Shown one piece after another: positions 42,200 through 50,859 of a stretch of 64,000 nucleotides of DNA; within the stretch, counting starts at the first letter, position 1; each line of letters starts with the position of its first letter. Made by a program: the position numbers and the translations under genes. This stretch comes from Pseudomonas flavescens. GTDB lineage: Bacteria; Pseudomonadota; Gammaproteobacteria; Pseudomonadales; Pseudomonadaceae. The notes under the pieces are model-generated. The model searched no databases, was not told the DNA's origin, and saw only the letters and a list, made by a program, of their open reading frames with translations. The stretch lies in NCBI RefSeq assembly GCF_013408425.1, contig NZ_JACBYV010000001.1:3162001-3226000 (forward strand), read 5' to 3'.

Positions 42200-43567
42200 T
42201 CAAGCGTGATGCAGATACCAGCGCCAATCCTGCTCACCGACCTCAGCCATGAACTGACGGTATTCGGTCTGCTTGATCGCCAGAAACACCTTGAGAAATG
42301 CCTCGCCCAGGGCTTCTTTGGCCCAGCTGGACTGTTCCAGGGCACGCAGTGCAGTGAGCCAGTCGGTCGGCAAGAATTCGCTGGCCTGCTCGTAGCCGTT
42401 GCCGACGATGGCTGCGCCCGGATCGATCTGCTCGCGAATGCCGTGATGGATGCCGGCGAGAATCGCCGCTGCCGCCAGATACGGGTTGGCGTCGGCGCCA
42501 CAGATGCGGTGCTCGATGTGACGGCTGTTGGCCGGGCCACCTGGCACACGGAACGACACGGTACGGTTGTTCACGCCCCAGCTCTTGGCCAGCGGCGCAT
42601 AGCTGTTGGCCTGGAAGCGGCGGAACGAGTTGGCGTTGGGGCAAAAGATCGCCAAGGAATCGAGCAGCGTGGCCATCATGCCGCCAATGGAGTGGCGCAG
42701 CAGCGGTGTGCCCTGGGGGTCTTCGCTGGCATAGAGGTTGTTGCCCTGCTCATCGGCCAGGCTGACGTGCAGGTGCATGCCGCTGCCGGCCAGATCACCG
42801 AACGGCTTGGCCATGAAGCAGGCCTGCAGCCCGTGCTGGTTGGCCACGCCCTTGACCAGGCGCTTGTAGCGAATGCCTTCGTCGATGGCCTGCAGCGCAT
42901 CGAAGCGGTGCTCCAGGGTCAACTCGACCTGGCCCGGCGCGTACTCGGAAATCGCCGTGCGCACCGGCAGGCCCTGCACTTCGCAGGCGGCATACAGATC
43001 GTCGAGGAACGGCTGCAGCTGCTCCAGCTCGTAGACACCATAGACCTGCGGCGCCTGGGGGCGCACGCCGTTCATTTGCAGAGCCGGTTGCGGACGGCCC
43101 GTGGCAGCGCGCTGCTTGTCCAGCAGGTAGAACTCCAGCTCCACGGCCATCACCGGATGAAAGCCGTCGGCCTTGAGGCGTTCGATCACCCGCACCAGGG
43201 CATGCCGAGGGTCGGCAGGGGTGGCGGGCAGGCCCTGGGTCGGGTGCATGCTCACCTGCAGTTGCCCGGTGGGCGTACTGCGCCAGGGTTGCAGGGTCAG
43301 GCTGCCGGGTAGCGGGTAGGTCCAGCAGTCGGCATCGGCCACTTCCCAGACCAGGCCAGTGGTTTCGACATCTTCACCCTGAATGGTCAGGGCCAGGATC
43401 GAGCTGGGCAGTGGCCGGCCATTTTCATAGATCGCCAGCAGCTCATCACGGTGCAGCAGCTTGCCACGCGGCACGCCATTGGCATCGATCAGCATCAGCT
43501 CGATGCTGCGCACCTCGGGGTGGGCGGCGAGAAAGTCGCGGGCTTCCTGAATGTCGGCGAATTGCAT
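42200..43567 (-). CDS. Glutamine synthetase family protein, gamma-glutamylpolyamine-synthetase-like
   Basis: A 455-residue member of the glutamine-synthetase fold. It has the N-terminal beta-grasp (RSIELMLIDANGVPRGKLLHRDEL), the catalytic GSGMHLHVSL and the substrate segment NSYAPLAKSWGVNNRTVSFRVPGG, followed by NSRHIEHRICGADANPYLA. These features match the PuuA/PauA-type enzymes that attach glutamate to polyamines or other amines rather than true GlnA (no adenylylation Tyr loop). It is the last gene of a minus-strand operon with an aminotransferase and two SDRs. The frame upstream of 43567 is not used. Confidence 0.88.
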   Translation of the reverse strand: MQFADIQEARDFLAAHPEVRSIELMLIDANGVPRGKLLHRDELLAIYENGRPLPSSILALTIQGEDVETTGLVWEVADADCWTYPLPGSLTLQPWRSTPTGQLQVSMHPTQGLPATPADPRHALVRVIERLKADGFHPVMAVELEFYLLDKQRAATGRPQPALQMNGVRPQAPQVYGVYELEQLQPFLDDLYAACEVQGLPVRTAISEYAPGQVELTLEHRFDALQAIDEGIRYKRLVKGVANQHGLQACFMAKPFGDLAGSGMHLHVSLADEQGNNLYASEDPQGTPLLRHSIGGMMATLLDSLAIFCPNANSFRRFQANSYAPLAKSWGVNNRTVSFRVPGGPANSRHIEHRICGADANPYLAAAAILAGIHHGIREQIDPGAAIVGNGYEQASEFLPTDWLTALRALEQSSWAKEALGEAFLKVFLAIKQTEYRQFMAEVGEQDWRWYLHHA

Positions 43568-43668
43568 GGTCAGCTCTCGTAAAAAAATGGCAGGAAACAC
43601 CGGCCTGGTCCCCTGCCCCGCCTTCACGGCGTGGCACGAGGATCATGCCAGTCAATCGACCGTACAGG

Positions 43669-45060
43669 TCAGGCACGCGCACCTGGCATCGCCAGCAGCT
43701 CGGTAAGCCCCTCATCGAGGGTGGCGAGCAGCGTGTCGACATCGGCGGCGCTGGTATCCGGGCAGCACAGGGTCATGTTGTGGAACGGCGTGATGAGGAT
43801 GCCACGGTTGATCAGGTACAGGTGCAAGGCCATCTGCAGGCTGTCATGAAAGGCCGCTTCGGCCTCGGCACCGGTTTTCGGCGAGGTGGCGCAGAACTGG
43901 AATTCGCAGCGCGCGCCCAGCTCGGTGACCGACCAGTTCAGCCCATGCTTGGCGATCAGTTGGCGCAGCCCAGCGGCCAGTCGCGCGGCCAGCGGCAGCA
44001 TGTGCTCGTAGGCCGACGGGGTCATCACCTGCTCCAGGTTGACGCGCATGCAGTGCATGGCCAGGGCGTTGGCCGACAAGGTGGTGCCCATGCCGCTATG
44101 GCCATGGCCATGGCTGGTTTCGCTGGCGTGTTGCTGGGCCAGGCGCATGGCCTGGGCCATCTCATGGCTGCAGCCGTACACCGAACACGGCACGCCGCCA
44201 GCAATGGGCTTGCCGAGGGTGATGAAGTCCGGTTTGAGGTTCCAGGCGCGGGTGCAGCCGCCAGGTCCGGTGGAGATGGTGTGGGTTTCGTCGATGATCA
44301 GCAGGCTGCCGTAGCGTTTGCTCAGTTCGCGAACCTTTTCCATGAAGCCCGGCTCGGGCAGCACCATGCCGATATTGGTCATCGCCGGCTCACAGAGAAT
44401 CGCTGCCACGTCGCCTTGGGCCAGCGCCGCCTCCAGCGCGGTCACATCGTTGAACGGCACGGCGCGGCTGGTCTTGGCCAGGTTGCGCGCCTGGCCGATC
44501 AGGCCGCCGCGGTGCACGGTGCGGCCTTCCTTGCAGCGCACCATCACATCGTCGACGGTGCCGTGGTAGCAGCCGTCGAACACCAGCAACACCTTGCGCC
44601 CGGTGATCGCCCGCGCCCAGCGGATCACGAAGCGGTTGGCGTCGGTGGCGGTGGTCGCCACCTGCCAGAACGGCAGGCCAAAGCGCTCGGCAAGCAGTTC
44701 GCCAGCGATTACCGCATCCTCACCGGGCAGCATGGTGGTCAGGCCATTGGCGCCCTGCTCGGCGATGGCCTGGGCGATGGGATCGGGCGAGTGGCCGAAC
44801 ATGCTGCCGGTGTCGCCGAGGCAGAAGTCGATGTACTCGTGGCCGTCGACATCGTAGAAGCGCGCCCCCTTGGCACGGCTGACGAACAGCGAACTGGGCA
44901 TCGACCAGTCGCTCATCCAGTGCATGGGCACCCCGCCGAACAGCGACTTGCGAGCACGCTTGGCCAGCTCGACGGATTTCGGGTTGCGCTGCAGAAAACG
45001 CTCGCGCTCGCGGCTGGCGAAGGTCTCCACCGCCGACTCGCTGATTCCACTGTTGAACAT
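43669..45060 (-). CDS. Class III aminotransferase (glutamate-1-semialdehyde-aminomutase-like)
   Basis: A 463-residue PLP enzyme of the class III / HemL-like group. The lysine motif is ITLGKPIAGGVPCSVYG, and DETHTIS supplies the cofactor-binding Asp. Its substrate recognition region VPMHWMSDWSMP resembles the amine-aminotransferase subgroup. It lies 101 bases upstream of the glutamine-synthetase-like gene and 43 bases downstream of an SDR. Together they could deaminate or oxidise a gamma-glutamylated amine. The ATG at 45060 follows AGGAGCGTTCTTC. Confidence 0.87.
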   Translation of the reverse strand: MFNSGISESAVETFASRERERFLQRNPKSVELAKRARKSLFGGVPMHWMSDWSMPSSLFVSRAKGARFYDVDGHEYIDFCLGDTGSMFGHSPDPIAQAIAEQGANGLTTMLPGEDAVIAGELLAERFGLPFWQVATTATDANRFVIRWARAITGRKVLLVFDGCYHGTVDDVMVRCKEGRTVHRGGLIGQARNLAKTSRAVPFNDVTALEAALAQGDVAAILCEPAMTNIGMVLPEPGFMEKVRELSKRYGSLLIIDETHTISTGPGGCTRAWNLKPDFITLGKPIAGGVPCSVYGCSHEMAQAMRLAQQHASETSHGHGHSGMGTTLSANALAMHCMRVNLEQVMTPSAYEHMLPLAARLAAGLRQLIAKHGLNWSVTELGARCEFQFCATSPKTGAEAEAAFHDSLQMALHLYLINRGILITPFHNMTLCCPDTSAADVDTLLATLDEGLTELLAMPGARA

Positions 45061-45103
45061 GAAGAACGCTCCTGTTGTTGTACCCATCAGGTCGCCGCAA
45101 CGC

Positions 45104-45859
45104 TCAGTTGCCGGCCGACACACCACAGTCGATTGCCATGTCGGCGCCGGTGATGGACCGTGCGCCGCTCTGGCAAAGGAAATACGCCAGGTCGGCCACT
45201 TCGCCGGGCTGGATGAAGCGTGCCGCCTCGCCTTGCGGGTACTTGGCCAGCAGGTCCCGGTAGTACGCCGGTTGGTCGCCGTTGCCGTAACGCTGGGCCT
45301 GGAACGCCAGCATCGGGGTCTGCACATCGCCCGGTGACACGCTGTTGCAGCGCACGCCGGACGGCGCCAGGTCCAGCGCCAGCGCCTTGGTCATGAGGGT
45401 CACCGCGCCCTTGCTCGCGCAGTACGCAGCGGCGTTGCGATTGCCCTGTCGCCCGGCGTCGCTGGAGATGTTGACGATGGCGCCCTGGCTCTCGCGCAGC
45501 GCCGGGATGCTGGCCGAGCACATGAAGAACGTGGCCTTGAGGTTGACGTCCAGCACGATGTCGAAATCGTCTTCGCTGAACGACTCGACCGGCCCTTCCC
45601 GCCACACCCCGGCGCAGTTGACCAAGGCGTCCAGCCGGCCGGCGCTGGCGAGCAGCGCCGCGACCACCGCCTTGCAGGCGCTCGGCTGGCGAATATCGGC
45701 AGCGTGGGCGCCGGCCAGCTTGCCTTCGGCCTGCCGGGCAGCAAGCGCGGTAGCGTCCAGGTCGGTGCCGAACACGGTCCAGCCGCCTGCATTGAAACGC
45801 TCGCACATGGCCTGGCCGATACCTCCCAGGGCACCGGTGATCAGAACGACGGGCTGCAT
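45104..45859 (-). CDS. SDR-family oxidoreductase
   Basis: A 251-residue classical SDR: cofactor motif TGALGGIGQ, acidic strand-2 end GTDLDA that points to NAD(H), NNAG-type NCAGVW, catalytic Ser in NISSDAG, and YCASK as the Y-x3-K motif. The C-terminus ends AIDCGVSAG. It sits between a second SDR (57-base gap) and the aminotransferase (43 bases), so it is probably in the same transcript. The substrate may be an alcohol or semialdehyde from amine breakdown. Confidence 0.88.
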   Translation of the reverse strand: MQPVVLITGALGGIGQAMCERFNAGGWTVFGTDLDATALAARQAEGKLAGAHAADIRQPSACKAVVAALLASAGRLDALVNCAGVWREGPVESFSEDDFDIVLDVNLKATFFMCSASIPALRESQGAIVNISSDAGRQGNRNAAAYCASKGAVTLMTKALALDLAPSGVRCNSVSPGDVQTPMLAFQAQRYGNGDQPAYYRDLLAKYPQGEAARFIQPGEVADLAYFLCQSGARSITGADMAIDCGVSAGN

Positions 45860-45915
45860 CGGGTTCGCTCCTCGGCCCGCAGGCCGCTCGAAGGGATAAA
45901 AAGAGGGGTTGGCGC

Positions 45916-46692
45916 TCAGGGCGCCTTGTTCTCGATCAGGCTGTTGCCGCCATCGATCACCAGCGTCTCACCGGTGATGTAGCTCGCCTCGGGGGACGCC
46001 AGGAAGGCCACCGCGGCGGCGACTTCTTCGGGGTGGCCAGCGCGGCCCACTGGCACGTAGGCAGCGGCACGCGCCTCTTCCGGCTGGGCGCCGCCGGTGG
46101 CGATCCAGCCAGGCGCCACCGAGTTGACGGTGATGCCCTGCCCGGCCACTTCCAGCGCCAGCGACAGGTTGAGCCCGACCATGCCCGCCTTGGCCGCGCT
46201 GTAGCCGGCTTCGCCCTGATTGCCGACCCGCGTGCCGGTCACCGAGCTGACATGCACCACACGGCCATAGCCGCGCTGCTGCATGCCTGGCAACACGGCT
46301 CGGGTGAGCAGAAAGGCGGTGGTCAGGTTGCGCGAGATCGACAGGTTCCATACGGCGAGGCTCATCTTCGACACCTCGACGAAGGGCTCGGGGCTACCCT
46401 GCATGGCCATGCCGGCGTTGTTGACCAGGATATCGATGCGCCCCCAGCGCGACTCGGCCCAGGCCGCGAAATCCTGCACCTGCGCTTCTTCGGTGAGGTC
46501 GACCGCACGGCCCTCGGCCTCGAAACCGGCGGCGCGCAGCTCGGCCACGCGCTCGGCGATGCGCGCGCTGCTGGCGGTGACGATCAGCTTCACGCCAGCC
46601 GCACCGAGCCTGCGCGCGATGGCCATACCGATGCCACGCTCGCTACCGGCCCCGCTGACCAACGCCACCTGACCTGCCATTGCCCTGAACAT
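45916..46692 (-). CDS. SDR-family oxidoreductase, first gene of the amine operon
   Basis: A 258-residue classical SDR: TGxxxGIG-type GAGSERGIGMAIARR, NNAGMAM, catalytic Ser in VSSVTG and YSAAK motif. It ends in the usual SYITGETLVIDGG. It is the promoter-proximal gene of a four-gene unit and is divergent from a LysR gene. The ATG at 46692 (MFRAMAGQ) and one at 46680 (MAGQ) are both possible; neither has a clear advantage. The pairing with LysR suggests induction by a substrate. Confidence 0.87.
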   Translation of the reverse strand: MFRAMAGQVALVSGAGSERGIGMAIARRLGAAGVKLIVTASSARIAERVAELRAAGFEAEGRAVDLTEEAQVQDFAAWAESRWGRIDILVNNAGMAMQGSPEPFVEVSKMSLAVWNLSISRNLTTAFLLTRAVLPGMQQRGYGRVVHVSSVTGTRVGNQGEAGYSAAKAGMVGLNLSLALEVAGQGITVNSVAPGWIATGGAQPEEARAAAYVPVGRAGHPEEVAAAVAFLASPEASYITGETLVIDGGNSLIENKAP

Positions 46693-46741
46693 ACCGATCT
46701 CATCCCACGGGTTTGATGGGCTGGATGCTAAGCGCATAAAT

Positions 46742-46768
46742 CTGATACAAAAAGACAACTGTTATCAG
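46742..46768. promoter_or_regulatory. Candidate LysR operator between the SDR and LysR genes
   Basis: CTGATA, 15 bases, TATCAG form a dyad upstream of both starts. It contains T/A-rich spacing similar to LysR boxes. It ends 14 bases before the LysR start, so it may mediate autoregulation. Confidence 0.45.
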
Positions 46769-46782
46769 AGAAACTGACAACC

Positions 46783-47685
46783 ATGGTGTTCACCAGCGAA
46801 TCGTTGCGGGTATTTCTCGCCGTTATCGATCAAGGCTCGTTTTCCGCCGCAGCCCGTGCCCTGGGCCGGGTGCCCTCGGCAGTGAACATGGCGGTGTCGC
46901 AACTGGAGGCGGAACTCGACCTGGTCCTCTTCGACCGTTCGACCCGCAAGGCGCTGCCCACCCCTGCCGCTCGGGCCCTCGAACCCCAGGCCAGGCAGGT
47001 GGCCAGCCAGCTGAACCTGCTCGATGCCCATGCGTTGCAATTGCACAAGGGCCTGGAAAGAAGGTTGGTCCTGGCGATGGCCCCGGAACTGCAAACCGGC
47101 GCCTGGAGTCGCCCGCTGACGACTCTGGCTCGGGAGTTTCCGACGCTGGAAATAGAGATACGCTCAGCCGCGCAGACCGATGCGGTGCGCATGCTCCACG
47201 AGGGCAGCGTGCAGGTGGCGTTGATGTTCGAACGCCCCGGCATCGACGAACGCGAAGCCTTTGCCGAGGCCGGTAGCCAGTTGCTTACCGCAGTCGCGGC
47301 GCCGGGTTACCCGTTCACCAGTGAAGGCGAACCGCTGGACGAGGCGCACATGGCGAACACGCGGCAGATCGTGGTGGCCAGTGGCGACCCCAATGCCTCG
47401 GACCCGCAGATCGTACTGTCCCATCGCGTGTGGCTGACGGACAGCTACATGGCCACCCTCGATCTGGTGCAGGCTGGCATGGGCTGGGCCTACCTGCCAC
47501 AGCCGCTGGTTCAGCCGATGATCGCCTCCGGCGTGCTGGCTGCGGTCAAGTTCGACAACATGGCCAGCCAGATACGCCTGTGGGTCGATGTCATCTGGTA
47601 CAAGAGCCGACCTCTGGGCCTGGGGGCACGCCGCTACCTGCAACTGCTGCGCGAGCAGGTCGAGGCCGGGCCGGCGCGTTCGTAA
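46783..47685 (+). CDS. LysR-family transcriptional regulator
   Basis: A 300-residue LTTR. The N-terminal helix-turn-helix reads ESLRVFLAVIDQGSFSAAARALGRVPSAVNMAVSQLEAEL, followed by DLVLFDRSTRKALPTPAARAL. The effector domain follows. It is divergent from the SDR/aminotransferase/glutamine-synthetase operon and is presumably its activator or repressor. The start at 46783 matches the family. It converges with an aldo/keto reductase gene. Confidence 0.9.
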   Translation: MVFTSESLRVFLAVIDQGSFSAAARALGRVPSAVNMAVSQLEAELDLVLFDRSTRKALPTPAARALEPQARQVASQLNLLDAHALQLHKGLERRLVLAMAPELQTGAWSRPLTTLAREFPTLEIEIRSAAQTDAVRMLHEGSVQVALMFERPGIDEREAFAEAGSQLLTAVAAPGYPFTSEGEPLDEAHMANTRQIVVASGDPNASDPQIVLSHRVWLTDSYMATLDLVQAGMGWAYLPQPLVQPMIASGVLAAVKFDNMASQIRLWVDVIWYKSRPLGLGARRYLQLLREQVEAGPARS

Positions 47686-47738
47686 GCATCCGCTCCGCTG
47701 CAGCGTCCGAACTTCATCGACCAACCGCCAACGCCCGT

Positions 47739-48746
47739 TTAGGCAACGACTCTCGGAAGGTTGCCCGAAGCCCAGGCAACCGGGACTCGCGCAGCTGTGG
47801 CCTGGCCCGGATCGCTCACCGCATCGAGGCGGGCGATCTGCTCGGTCGACAGCTCGAGCGCCAGAGAACCAAGGTTATCGGTGAGCTGCGCGAGGGAACG
47901 TGGGCCGATGATCGGCGCCGCGCCGTGAGTGCCGGCCCAGGCAATCGCAACCTGGCCCGGGTTGATGCCCAGCTCATCGGCAACCGAGATCAGCACGTCG
48001 AGAATCTGCGTGCGCTGCGCCGAGTTCTCGGCCTGGAATACCCGCCCACCGAAGCCTTCGGCCCGGCCCTTCTCGCCGTGTCGGTATTTGCCGGTGAGCA
48101 TGCCACCACCCAGCGGCGACCAGGTGACGATACCCAGCCCCAGGGCATGGGATGCCGGGAACAGATCGGCCTCGGGGTCGCGATGCACCAGGCTGTGCTC
48201 GAACTGCGCCGCCGCGATGGGAAGCGCACGCGTCAGCTCCGCCAGGGTAGCCGCATGGGCGAGACGCCAGGCCGGAAAGTTCGACAGGCCCGCATAGAGA
48301 ATCTTGCCGGCACGAGCCAGATCGTCGAGGCCACGAATCACCTCTTCCATGGGCGTCACAGCGTCAGGATGGTGCACCCAGTAGAGATCGATACGGTCGG
48401 TCTTGAGGCGCTTCAGGCTCGCCTCGACCGACGCGACCATCGCCTTGCGGCTGTTACCGGTGACCAGGCGGTTGGCATCGGCTGCCGCGCCGTTGGCGAA
48501 CTTGGTCGCGAGGACGAAATCCTCGCGGCGCCCCTCCAACAGCGTACCCAGCAGCGCTTCGGACTGGCCGAACTGATACACGTCGGCTGTGTCGATGAAG
48601 TTGCCACCAGCTTCGGCATAGGCGTTGAAAATGGCCTGACTGGTATCAGGGTCGGCGCCATAACCCCAGCCGGTTCCAAAATTGCCCGTGCCCAGCGCAA
48701 CCTGGGAAACCTGCAAGCCCGTTTTGCCGAACGTTGTGTATTTCAT
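47739..48746 (-). CDS. Aldo/keto reductase
   Basis: A 335-residue (beta/alpha)8 AKR. It shows FIDTADVYQFGQSEALLG (catalytic Asp and Tyr), LATKFANG (Lys), IDLYWVHHPD (His), and the C-terminal cofactor segment GPRSLAQLTDNLGSL. It would reduce aldehydes or ketones with NADPH. GGAGAACAGC lies before the ATG at 48746; an ATG four codons upstream is less likely. It is the last gene of a TetR-MaoC-AKR group, probably one transcript. Confidence 0.92.
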   Translation of the reverse strand: MKYTTFGKTGLQVSQVALGTGNFGTGWGYGADPDTSQAIFNAYAEAGGNFIDTADVYQFGQSEALLGTLLEGRREDFVLATKFANGAAADANRLVTGNSRKAMVASVEASLKRLKTDRIDLYWVHHPDAVTPMEEVIRGLDDLARAGKILYAGLSNFPAWRLAHAATLAELTRALPIAAAQFEHSLVHRDPEADLFPASHALGLGIVTWSPLGGGMLTGKYRHGEKGRAEGFGGRVFQAENSAQRTQILDVLISVADELGINPGQVAIAWAGTHGAAPIIGPRSLAQLTDNLGSLALELSTEQIARLDAVSDPGQATAARVPVAWASGNLPRVVA

Positions 48747-48794
48747 GCTGTTCTCCACCGCCGTCAGGCAGCCACTGTTAGAGGTCGATTAGCG

Positions 48795-49250
48795 CTATTG
48801 CTCAGGGCGACGAGGCACCACCAGATTGCCCACGGAAACCTGCACGACCTGGCCATCCTGATTCAGCGTGGTGGTGCGCATTTTCACCAGCCCTTGAGTA
48901 GGCTTCGACCTGGATGGCCGCACCTCCAGCACCTCGAGCTCCACGCGCAGCTCGTCACCGGGCCTGACCGGCAACGGCCAGCGCAGCTCATCGAATCCGG
49001 CACCGACGATGCCGCCCGCAAGTTTCGGCTCGCAGTCCACCAGCAGGCGCATGGTCAACGCTGCGGTGTGCCAGCCGCTGGCGGCCAGTGCGCCGAAGAT
49101 CGAGGTGCTGGCAGCGGCTTCGTCGAGATGGAATGGCTGGGGGTCGAACTCGGCGGCGAAGGTCTTGATGGCCTCCGCGTCGAGGCGAACCCGGGTAGTG
49201 CCAACGAAGCGTTGACCCGGTTGCAGGTCGTCCAGGTAGTGGATGGTCAT
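48795..49250 (-). CDS. MaoC-family (R)-specific hydratase-like protein
   Basis: A 151-residue hotdog-fold protein. The active-site segment is AAEFDPQPFHLDEAAAS, with the catalytic Asp and His of R-specific enoyl-CoA hydratases, followed by SIFGALAASGWHTAALTMRLL. It sits between the TetR and AKR genes on the same strand. The start at 49250 matches the family, and the longer open frame is rejected. The natural substrate is unknown. Confidence 0.87.
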   Translation of the reverse strand: MTIHYLDDLQPGQRFVGTTRVRLDAEAIKTFAAEFDPQPFHLDEAAASTSIFGALAASGWHTAALTMRLLVDCEPKLAGGIVGAGFDELRWPLPVRPGDELRVELEVLEVRPSRSKPTQGLVKMRTTTLNQDGQVVQVSVGNLVVPRRPEQ

Positions 49251-49333
49251 CTTCAGGCTCCCTCTTTTTCGGGCCGCGAGTGCGGCACCAACAGGTGTTC
49301 TTGGTGGCCGGACACCGCGAATGGCCGGCGACG

Positions 49334-49900
49334 TCAATCCGCCTTCTCGGGGAAGGCCGCGAGGATCTGCACGCGACAGGCGTCGATGATCTCGTCCGCC
49401 AGCGCAGAGTCGTCCGGGCAGGCGCGCGACAACACGATTGCCCCGACCGCCTGTGCGAGCTGGCCGATCATTTGCGCTCGCGCCTCCTGGCTTCGAGAGC
49501 CGTCCTGCTGCTGGAGCGTTGCCAGCAAACCCTCGATGCCGTCAGCGAATATCGCCTTGATCTGGTCAGGCTGACGCGCCGCATCGCCGCCGAGGGCGGC
49601 CATGGTGCAGCCAGGCCCACGGGCATCTCGGTGTTGTCGGGAAACGTAGAATTTGAAAAAGGTGGCCGCGTCCACATCGCTGCTGCGCTCCAGGGTTTTC
49701 GAAATCCCGCACGCAGCCGCTTCCGCCATCAGGTCGGCCTTGGAGCCGAAGTGCTTGTAGAACCCGCCATGGGTGAAGCCGGCGGCGGCCATCAGGTCGG
49801 CCACGCCCACTCCGTCATAACCACGATCACGAAACAGCGTTGAAGCGGTTTCGACGATCAACGCTCGGTTCGCCTGGGCCTGGGCCTTGGTGACTCGCAT
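49334..49900 (-). CDS. TetR-family transcriptional regulator
   Basis: A 188-residue TetR regulator. The helix-turn-helix is IVETASTLFRDRGYDGVGVADLMAAAGFTHGGFYKHFGSKADLM, followed by an all-helical ligand domain with TMAALGGDAAR. AGGAGG lies nine bases before the ATG at 49900; a GTG at 49906 is too close to it. It is divergent from an SDR gene, with a large inverted repeat between them. It likely represses the flanking redox genes until an electrophile or aldehyde binds. Confidence 0.9.
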   Translation of the reverse strand: MRVTKAQAQANRALIVETASTLFRDRGYDGVGVADLMAAAGFTHGGFYKHFGSKADLMAEAAACGISKTLERSSDVDAATFFKFYVSRQHRDARGPGCTMAALGGDAARQPDQIKAIFADGIEGLLATLQQQDGSRSQEARAQMIGQLAQAVGAIVLSRACPDDSALADEIIDACRVQILAAFPEKAD

Positions 49901-49949
49901 ATCCACATGCCTCCTGGTGAATCGCCTATCGATGCGTCAAGCATACATT

Positions 49950-50000
49950 GATGTCGATCATAATCAAAAAATATTGACAATTAAGATTACGATCGACATC
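49950..50000. promoter_or_regulatory. Large inverted repeat, TetR operator candidate
   Basis: GATGTCGATCATAATC (49950-49965) and GATTACGATCGACATC (49985-50000) are inverted with 15 of 16 matches. The 19-base centre is AT-rich and contains TTGACA, a -35-like element on the plus strand. It lies between the divergent TetR and SDR genes, so binding would cover both promoters. Confidence 0.7.
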
Positions 50001-50054
50001 TTAATTGCACGACGCGCAGACGACGCGCGTCTCCCCCAATCAGCGAGAGCCTCC

Positions 50055-50849
50055 ATGACCAGCCTTACTACCGTCCTCATCACCGGCGCTTCCTCCGGCA
50101 TCGGCGCCACTTATGCACAACGCTTCGCACGCCGCGGCCATGATCTGGTCCTGGTGGCGCGTGACCAGACGCGCCTGGATGCCCTCGCGACCCGCTTGCG
50201 TGCAGAACATGGCGTCGCCGTCGATGTTCTCCAGGCTGACCTGACTCAGCCAGCCGATCTGCTGGAGGTGGAGGCGCGCCTGCGCGATGACGCACGGATC
50301 GGCGTGCTCATCAACAACGCGGGTGTGGCTCAATCCGGCAGCTTCATCGAGCAGACGGCCGACAGCATCGACCGCCTGATCACCCTCAATACCACTGCCC
50401 TGGCACGCCTTGCCAGCGCCGTCGCGCCCCGGTTCGCCGCAGCAGGTGCCGGTAGCATCGTCAACATCGGTTCGGTGGTTGGCCTGGCGCCGGAGTTCGG
50501 CATGTCGGTTTACGGCGCGAGCAAGGCCTTCGTGCTTTTCCTGTCGCAAGGGCTGAACCTGGAACTGGGCCCCAAAGGCGTTTACGTGCAGGCCGTGCTG
50601 CCGGCGGCGACCCGTACCGAAATCTGGGAGCGCGCAGGCATGGACGTCAACGCCCTGCCCGAGGTGATGGAGGTGGACGAGCTGGTGGACGCGGCGTTGG
50701 TCGGCTTCGACCGCCGCGAGCTGGTGACCATTCCGCCGCTGCACGACGAAGCGGGCTGGGGTGGTCTGGAAGCAGCACGCCTGACCCTGCTCTCCGGTAT
50801 TCGACAGGCCCGTGCGGCCGAACGTTATCTGTCTCCCGAGGCTCAGTGA
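50055..50849 (+). CDS. SDR-family oxidoreductase
   Basis: A 264-residue SDR: TGASSGIGATYAQRF cofactor loop, LVARD after strand 2 (favours NADP), NNAGVAQSG, catalytic Ser in VNIGSVVG and YGASK. The family resembles DltE/YqjQ-type short-chain dehydrogenases. It is divergent from the TetR gene and would be controlled by the operator at 49950-50000. The ATG at 50055 follows GAGAG. The next SDR begins 10 bases after the stop, so the two are co-transcribed. Confidence 0.88.
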   Translation: MTSLTTVLITGASSGIGATYAQRFARRGHDLVLVARDQTRLDALATRLRAEHGVAVDVLQADLTQPADLLEVEARLRDDARIGVLINNAGVAQSGSFIEQTADSIDRLITLNTTALARLASAVAPRFAAAGAGSIVNIGSVVGLAPEFGMSVYGASKAFVLFLSQGLNLELGPKGVYVQAVLPAATRTEIWERAGMDVNALPEVMEVDELVDAALVGFDRRELVTIPPLHDEAGWGGLEAARLTLLSGIRQARAAERYLSPEAQ

Positions 50850-50859
50850 GGTCAACGAC

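Noticed and set aside
47430..49574. Open frame of 714 codons on the plus strand across LysR, AKR, MaoC and TetR
   Set aside because: It crosses four well-supported genes and has no coherent domain content.
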